Below, piece by piece: positions 58,827 through 64,000 of a stretch of DNA of 64,000 nt. The position numbers and the translations under genes are program-made. The stretch's first letter is position 1; the number at the start of each line of letters is the position of its first letter. The notes beneath the pieces were generated by a model. That model saw only the letters and a list, made by a program, of their open reading frames with translations, was not told the DNA's origin and ran no database searches. This stretch comes from Gordionus sp. m RMFG-2023 (lineage: Eukaryota > Nematomorpha > Gordioida > Chordodea > Parachordodidae): the NCBI RefSeq assembly GCF_954871325.1, contig NC_088775.1, forward strand, positions 72,579,561-72,643,560. Reading direction: 5' to 3'.

Positions 58827-60279
58827 CTGATTACAATTCTTGCAGATTTTTGTATTTTTAAGTTCGCTACACACGACACAAGAGGCATCTAGTTCAACGT
58901 GATTATGATTAACTGTTTCTCCTTCGTTAACACTATAAAATAAAACGTTTTGTAGGATGGAGTGAGATGTGGGATTATCACCCTTAATAATTTATAAAAC
59001 ATTTTAGATAATGAAATAAAAATCGTAAAATAGAGCCTATAAATTTATAAATTTAAAAGGTGGTATAAAAAATACCTTCCACGAACCTGGTGATTCAACG
59101 ATTCTCTCAGGCCGAGCTTCGGCCAGTTTTTGTATTTTTATTTCCATGCAAAAAAAAATCCCCAAATTTCTTATTTTCCTAGAGAGCTTCTAATTTTCCA
59201 GTTTTACAAAAATAAGTAATAATATTATTTTTCAAAACCTATCTTTATTTTTTTTGGACCAGAACTTTTTAACATTTCAGTTTGGGACGGGTGGGATTTC
59301 ATAACATTGGTCCGGGCTCTAGTATAAAGGATAATCATCGTAATTTAATATACGTGATATGTTTTTTATTATTATAAGAAAACGTTATCGGTTTCGTATA
59401 AATGATTATAATTAAAAAATAATCAATAAAAAAGTTAAAAACAATAAAAAAAATTTTGAACAATTTAAATATAAATTATTTAAGAGTAAAAAAAATTAAA
59501 TTTTCAAATACATAACTAAAATGTTTTACCAAAGGAATTTTATGAATTTCATATAATAGAGTTCTAAAAATGGCGCTATCTTTGTGGGGGTAATTTTTGA
59601 TCATTTCTCTCAAGAGTCTCTCAACGTAATGCGTTTCGGGTTTACATCTAATAGTGTGAATAACGCTTAAAAAATAAAAATAAATTAATATGATGGTTAA
59701 AAATTTCAATATTTCATAACTTATTATTATATACAAAATAAATATTTTTCCGTTTTAAAAAATTCTAAAAGCGTTACCTTTTAATAAATCTTTGCAAATG
59801 TATATTGATAGTTTCAGTATTATTTCCAAATGTTTCGTGGTTAACAAGATCTATATTTCCATGATTAAAAGCGTTTGTCATGATTTTATTGATTATAAAT
59901 AATGCGTAATGACACTTAAAACTTTTTAATTCATCTTCTTTGTCCAAGTCCTCACTATTTTTGATAAACTCTGTCAGCACACTCATGACTGTAAGGTAAT
60001 TTTGTAACAATTGCGGGTGCCGATGTATATGGAAGATAAACTATAATTAAATATATTTTATGTTTGATTTTCAAGGAATAAAAATATTAAACTTTTTATT
60101 TATATTTAAAAAATAATAATATTAAGGAATAAAAATATTAAACCTTTTATTTTTATTTTAAAAAAAATAATATTATTCCAAGTAAATAATTACTTTAAAC
60201 GGATGGATATTTTGTAAATTAATGTACATCTGTAAATCACGGAAGAGGTGAGAACTGATTCGCTTATCTACAACTAAGC
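58827..60279 (-). CDS. ANKMY2: ANKMY2 (ankyrin repeat and MYND domain protein 2), five exons
   Basis: Exons (transcription order) at 60279-60194, 60040-59778, 59665-59512, 59116-59076 and 58932-58827 join in matching phases. The peptide follows vertebrate ANKMY2 after its ankyrin repeats: INLQNIHPFK (human TTNLHPVK), HRHPQLLQNYL, a KCHYALFIINK helix, YVERLLREMIKNYP (human YQEKIIRESIRKFP), FSYLGLRESLNHQV, and then the first half of the MYND zinc finger, SCVVCSELKNTKICKNCNQ. In vertebrates ANKMY2 is a cytoplasmic/ciliary adaptor that regulates adenylyl cyclases in Hedgehog signalling. The ankyrin-coding exons would lie to the right, beyond the hAT at 60311. The second half of the MYND finger (C..C....HW) is not found downstream, where a hAT sits at 57101-58764; it may lie further left or be lost. 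Confidence 0.85.
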
Positions 60280-61599
60280 CTAAAATTAAAAAATGTATAT
60301 TATATAATTCTAGTGCTGTAAAGTAACGTCAAAAAAGTAACAACATTACTAACTTCGTTACCTTTTTGAAGAAAAGGAATGCCATTTGTTACCTTCTTCT
60401 AGAGGTAACGGGGAACGATAACGCGTTTCTCTATTTTTGAGTAACGGCAACGCAACGTTACTCGTAACTTTAAATTTTATCTTAAAAAATATTTAAAAAA
60501 AAGAAAAACATATTTATTATACTATAAAATTACTATTATTTATTTATTAATATAAATAATTTAAGCCGAATTTTTAATTCATATCAAACACCATTCCTTC
60601 ATTTTTATTTTAAATACTTCTTAAATTTTAGGTCCAATTAATTAATATTCAATCAAAATTCAAAGTAAATGTAATAATAATATTATTATTCTATTTTATA
60701 ATTTATTTCAAGAATATTATGTCCATAGTACTTACTTCTTTAAATGAATATGATTTAATCATTCCCTGGCCCCAATTTGAAACATATTTTACACCAATAA
60801 AGAAAATTAAGTAAATGTAAATTATATCCCAACACAAATATTTCAACCTCAATGTCAAGCAGTTCAAACTTAAAAAAGCATATGAGGATAAAAAGATGAA
60901 TTAATATATTATTATTTTAAACATTACTATAATAATAGAATATCAAATCATGGGTATTATAAAATAACCATTAAAAGAACTATTTTTCAAAATTAAAATA
61001 TAAGCAATTAAATTATACTATAGTATAGGGGAACCAACATTAAAAATCCAAGACAAAATATTGGTGTTGGTTCAAAATATTATATTGGGTTTAAGGAATA
61101 TCTTCTATTTCTTGTTTCAGTATTGCTATTGGTCTAACTTCAAATATTGTTAATACATTTAAAGAATAAATTAGTGATTTTAAAAAACTTTGTTTAAATA
61201 AATATGTATTTTTAAATAAATATATATATGGAATAAAACTATGAAACAATATTGTTTTAGAGAACTGAACCTAGATATTTTTCCTGATCCTTTTTAAATG
61301 ATAATTCTGAATTCTGAAAAGGATAAGAAATTGAAAAATTATCTTTGGCTATCATAATTTCAATTTTTAATGTTTTGTTTGAAAATAAGTTTAGTGAGGG
61401 ATTAAAAAATGCAATTAAATTTTTAAAAGATCTATCTATAATTATTAAAAAGGCGAAGTTATTTTTAATAAAAAAATTCAGGAATTAATAATATTTTAAA
61501 TAAAAAATTATAAACCGTACATTCCTCAAAAATGAAACAGATTAATGAACATTTGAATAGTAATAAATAAAAAAATCGAAGCCAATCAATTCACACTCA

Positions 61600-63480
61600 T
61601 TGAAATGCAGAAACCATCTACATCAAAGTCAAAATAGCACAATCAGCTGTTGATGAATTAGTTTTTAATTTTGTAATTGAAGAATTACAACCATTTTCAA
61701 TTGTAGAAAGCAATGCATTTATTAATATTATCAAAAAATTGCAGCCAACTAAAAATGTGATGTCTAGGCCTACCCTCGTATTGTATTAAAAATTAACAAA
61801 ACATATGGCACCATTACAGAAATTAGTAGATTTATTGTGCATCCCAAAAATTGTCTGTACAACTGGGGATTCTTGGTCAGCTTATCATCGGTATATAATA
61901 TATATTTTTTATAGATTGATAATATTGTCTTAAATTCTTATTTAGGGAAGAAGGTACAATTGCCATACCCAGACACTCGTGAGAGGGTTTAAGCCTGCTT
62001 ATCTTGTAAAAGGCTAAACCAAAAATACACATTTGATTATCTAGCAAAAATAATCCTTGAAATTTTTACCACATATAAGATACAAAATGAAGTGATAAAT
62101 GCATTACCGACAATACTAGAAATTATATAAAAACTTTTGCAATTATTAAAGTTCAAACAAAAAAAAATTTTAGGTAAAAAAATTATATTATATTTATTAA
62201 AAATTTATTAGAGTATATGAACAAGTAGAGGAATCGAATGATGACATAGTTCCTCTACCATTATTCGATCTATTTGAAAATAAAAATACTGATGATAGTA
62301 TTGTATACCTAGGCATCATTCCTATTCAGCACACACTTTAAATCTCATTGCAAGTGTTGACATTGAAAAGGCAGATAAAGATGTCCATTTTAAAACCATT
62401 TCAAAAATTACATTTTCTAAGTGTAAGCTATTGTGGAATAAACATGAGCAATCTTCAAACTGTGCAGCTATTTTTAAGAAAAATATGGGAAGATATCTGA
62501 TTAAACCGGTTATAACAAAATGAAACTCTTTGTATAACTCCATGAAATTAATAGATAGTCTTATTAAGGTTGCCAAAAAAATTGACGAATCTTGTGATAA
62601 ATCTGATTTAAAGAGATTTTCAGATAATGACAAGTCGTTCATATTGTATGATTAGTGTTAATTAAGAAATATAATATTATATATATGATTTAATAGATTA
62701 TGAACTGATAACTACGACTCTTTCAATTTTAGAGAGCAAAGAAAAAATGCATTTGAAATATCTCACTCCCACGATAACTAATATATTATTAAAACTTAAA
62801 AAAAATGGCTTTAAATGATTAGAGTTTTGTAAGCTGCTTATAAATTCAATCCTGAAAGGCATAGATAAAAGGTATACAGTTCAAATATTACTTACAAGCT
62901 ATATTTTGATTATCTTTTATTTTCAATAGATTCAAACACATCTATAAAGATAATTATATACTATCCGCAATAATTCACCCGCTATTTAAATTGTTGGCTC
63001 TGGATAAAATTAAAGATCAACAAAGGAAGAATGTTAGAATTTATTTCCAGTTTGAGAAAAGATCTTGGTAAGGAAATACCAGATTTAATTCCTTTATCCA
63101 ACACACAAACCGAATATTTTCTGATAAAGATAAATGTTTTTATGATGAGGAAATGAATGAAGATCCTTGTGAAGATGATCTATTTAGCTTTTTCCAAAAA
63201 TAAATATAATGCTTTAAAATGTTTTTATGATGAGGAAATGAATGAAGATCCTTGTAAAGATGATCTATTTAGCTTTTTTCAAAAATAAATATAATGCTTT
63301 AAATATTTTTAATAAATTCCCCGAATTAAAATTTTTTTTATATTAAATATAATACAACTCTCCCATCCTCTGCGCCAATTGAACGTGTGTTTAGCATGGC
63401 GAAAGGTGTTGAGTACTAAGCGCTCTTGTTTTTCTGATCAAAATTTTGAAAATCAATTGTTGCTAAAAATAAATAAAAAA
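61600..63480 (+). pseudogene. Broken hAT transposase gene, second copy
   Basis: Readable parts in order are KIAQSAVDELVFNFVIEEL and PFSIVESNAFINIIKKLQP (61635-61745), IPKIVCTTGDSWSAYHR (61837-61890), a 55-base GT-AG intron at 61891-61945, then a segment matching TVHWLHTDTLERV, a long core segment near 62330-62640 (HTLNLIASVDIEKADKDVHF, KLLWNKHEQSSNCAAIFKK, IDESCDKSDLKRFSDNDK), and the dimerisation end at 63360-63480 (RSCFSDQNFENQLLLKINKK). An 85-base tandem duplication at 63134-63303 and several stops break it. Compared with the first copy, the catalytic-core part is better preserved here. Confidence 0.8.
63134..63303. repeat. 85-bp tandem duplication in the transposase
   Basis: Two adjacent 85-base units (63134-63218 and 63219-63303), nearly identical, cover the NEDPC(E/K)DDLFSFF-type acidic segment. 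The first copy of the family has only one unit, and 85 is not a multiple of three, so the duplication shifts the frame. Confidence 0.9.
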
Positions 63481-63517
63481 TTAAAAGAAAAAGATGTTAT
63501 CTTATATATGTTGTATT

Positions 63518-64000
63518 CCATATCAAATCAATTGAAGATTCAACCCGACCCCCTACGATTTTTTTTAAAATTTGTATGATGGTATATACACTAACTAGTA
63601 AAAATATAAAATTTTAATTCTCAACTCAGCTTACTTCATGAGATATGGCCATTTTTAGAAACGCGGAAATTCCAAAATACACTATATTTAATTTTAAATA
63701 TCGCAAAGTAATTAAGCTAAAGACATGATTTAAATTTTATTAAATAGCATTAGAATAGCTCTTTAATATGACATAAAATTTTATTGAAAAAAGTCTATTA
63801 CCAAAAACCGGAAATGGCTATAAAATAAAAAGCTCTTTTTTTTCTTTTAAATTTTTTTTACAGATAGACATTATACTTCTTAATATTTGTACAAAATCCT
63901 AGATTGGGACGAGTACTGGGCCAAAAGTTATTACACTTTAAATATAAGTAGTATATCCTATATTATACCAAATATAGAGTAATTATTTTTTTAAAAAAGT
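63518..64000. other. Unassigned sequence replacing the hAT 3' end
   Basis: The sequence starts TTCCATATCAAATCAATTGA with a CGACCCCCTACGATTTTTTT motif and shows no coding potential. It interrupts the hAT and is likely the start of another repeat that continues past the window. Confidence 0.4.

Larger units (their letters stand above)
60311..63517 (+). mobile_element. hAT transposon, second copy of the 14746-18818 family
   Basis: It begins TAGTGCTGTAAAGTAACG followed by the same GTAACG/GTTACC subterminal array as the right end of the 14746-18818 copy, here in plus orientation. The matching sequence runs to about 63517, just past the transposase dimerisation region, and then changes abruptly to unrelated sequence, so the 3' end is missing or lies beyond another insertion. 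It starts 31 bases upstream of an ANKMY2 exon and probably sits in an ANKMY2 intron. Confidence 0.85.

Noticed and set aside
59240-59325. Extra ANKMY2 exon (minus strand, NVMKSHPSQTEMLKSSGPKK)
   Set aside because: The phases of the flanking exons already join through the 59076-59116 exon, whose peptide aligns with vertebrate ANKMY2; this stretch does not fit either phase.
62322-62642. Minus-strand 106-residue open frame
   Set aside because: Antisense shadow of the plus-strand hAT transposase core.

Overview
The window is very AT-rich and has short GT-AG introns, TTAGGG-type repeats and animal gene families, so it comes from an invertebrate metazoan; the sequence alone does not allow closer placement. 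Few host genes are present. Most of the rest is old DNA transposon sequence, overwhelmingly hAT superfamily, plus broken Ty3/gypsy LTR elements and AT-rich sequence with no visible function.

Host genes. (1) 109-3154 (+): last six exons of the complex III core subunit UQCRC2. (2) 3326-3499 (-): terminal exon of an unidentified coiled-coil protein, tail to tail with UQCRC2. (3) 9639-9736 and 12157-12232 (-): two orphan exons, unassigned. (4) 24217-26759 (+): a complete four-exon gene for a 740-residue single-pass leucine-rich-repeat receptor-like protein. (5) 38802-39326 (-): an intronless gene resembling CCDC115/Vma22, a V-ATPase assembly factor. (6) 58827-60279 (-): five exons from the C-terminal half of ANKMY2, whose MYND finger is split by an intron. 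(7) 44015-45216 (+): a truncated pseudogene copy of the LRR gene. A degenerate tRNA-like Pol III unit lies at 51923-51990.

Region by region. 1-3.5 kb holds genes. 3.5-9.6 kb is AT-rich with hAT relics. 9.7-11.6 kb is a hAT. 13.8-18.9 kb is a hAT inside a hAT, with a further MITE inside. 18.9-24.2 kb is nearly empty. 24.2-26.8 kb is the LRR gene. 28.6-36.6 kb alternates gypsy fossils and hATs. 40.2-43.9 kb is a hAT holding two other elements, one of which carries a telomere-like repeat array. 44.0-47.0 kb duplicates the tail of the LRR gene and its downstream flank and abuts a gypsy fossil on each side. 47.0-50.3 kb is that fossil, with a hAT inserted in it. 50.8-58.8 kb holds MITEs, an RT fragment and three hATs. 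60.3 kb to the end is another hAT that carries the same transposase intron as the copy at 14.7-18.8 kb.

No operon-like or multi-gene functional system is visible; the host genes are unrelated housekeeping or membrane genes. The points of most interest are structural: the telomere-repeat MITE, the LRR duplication bounded by retroelement ends, the nested hATs with readable target-site duplications, and a fold-back hAT.
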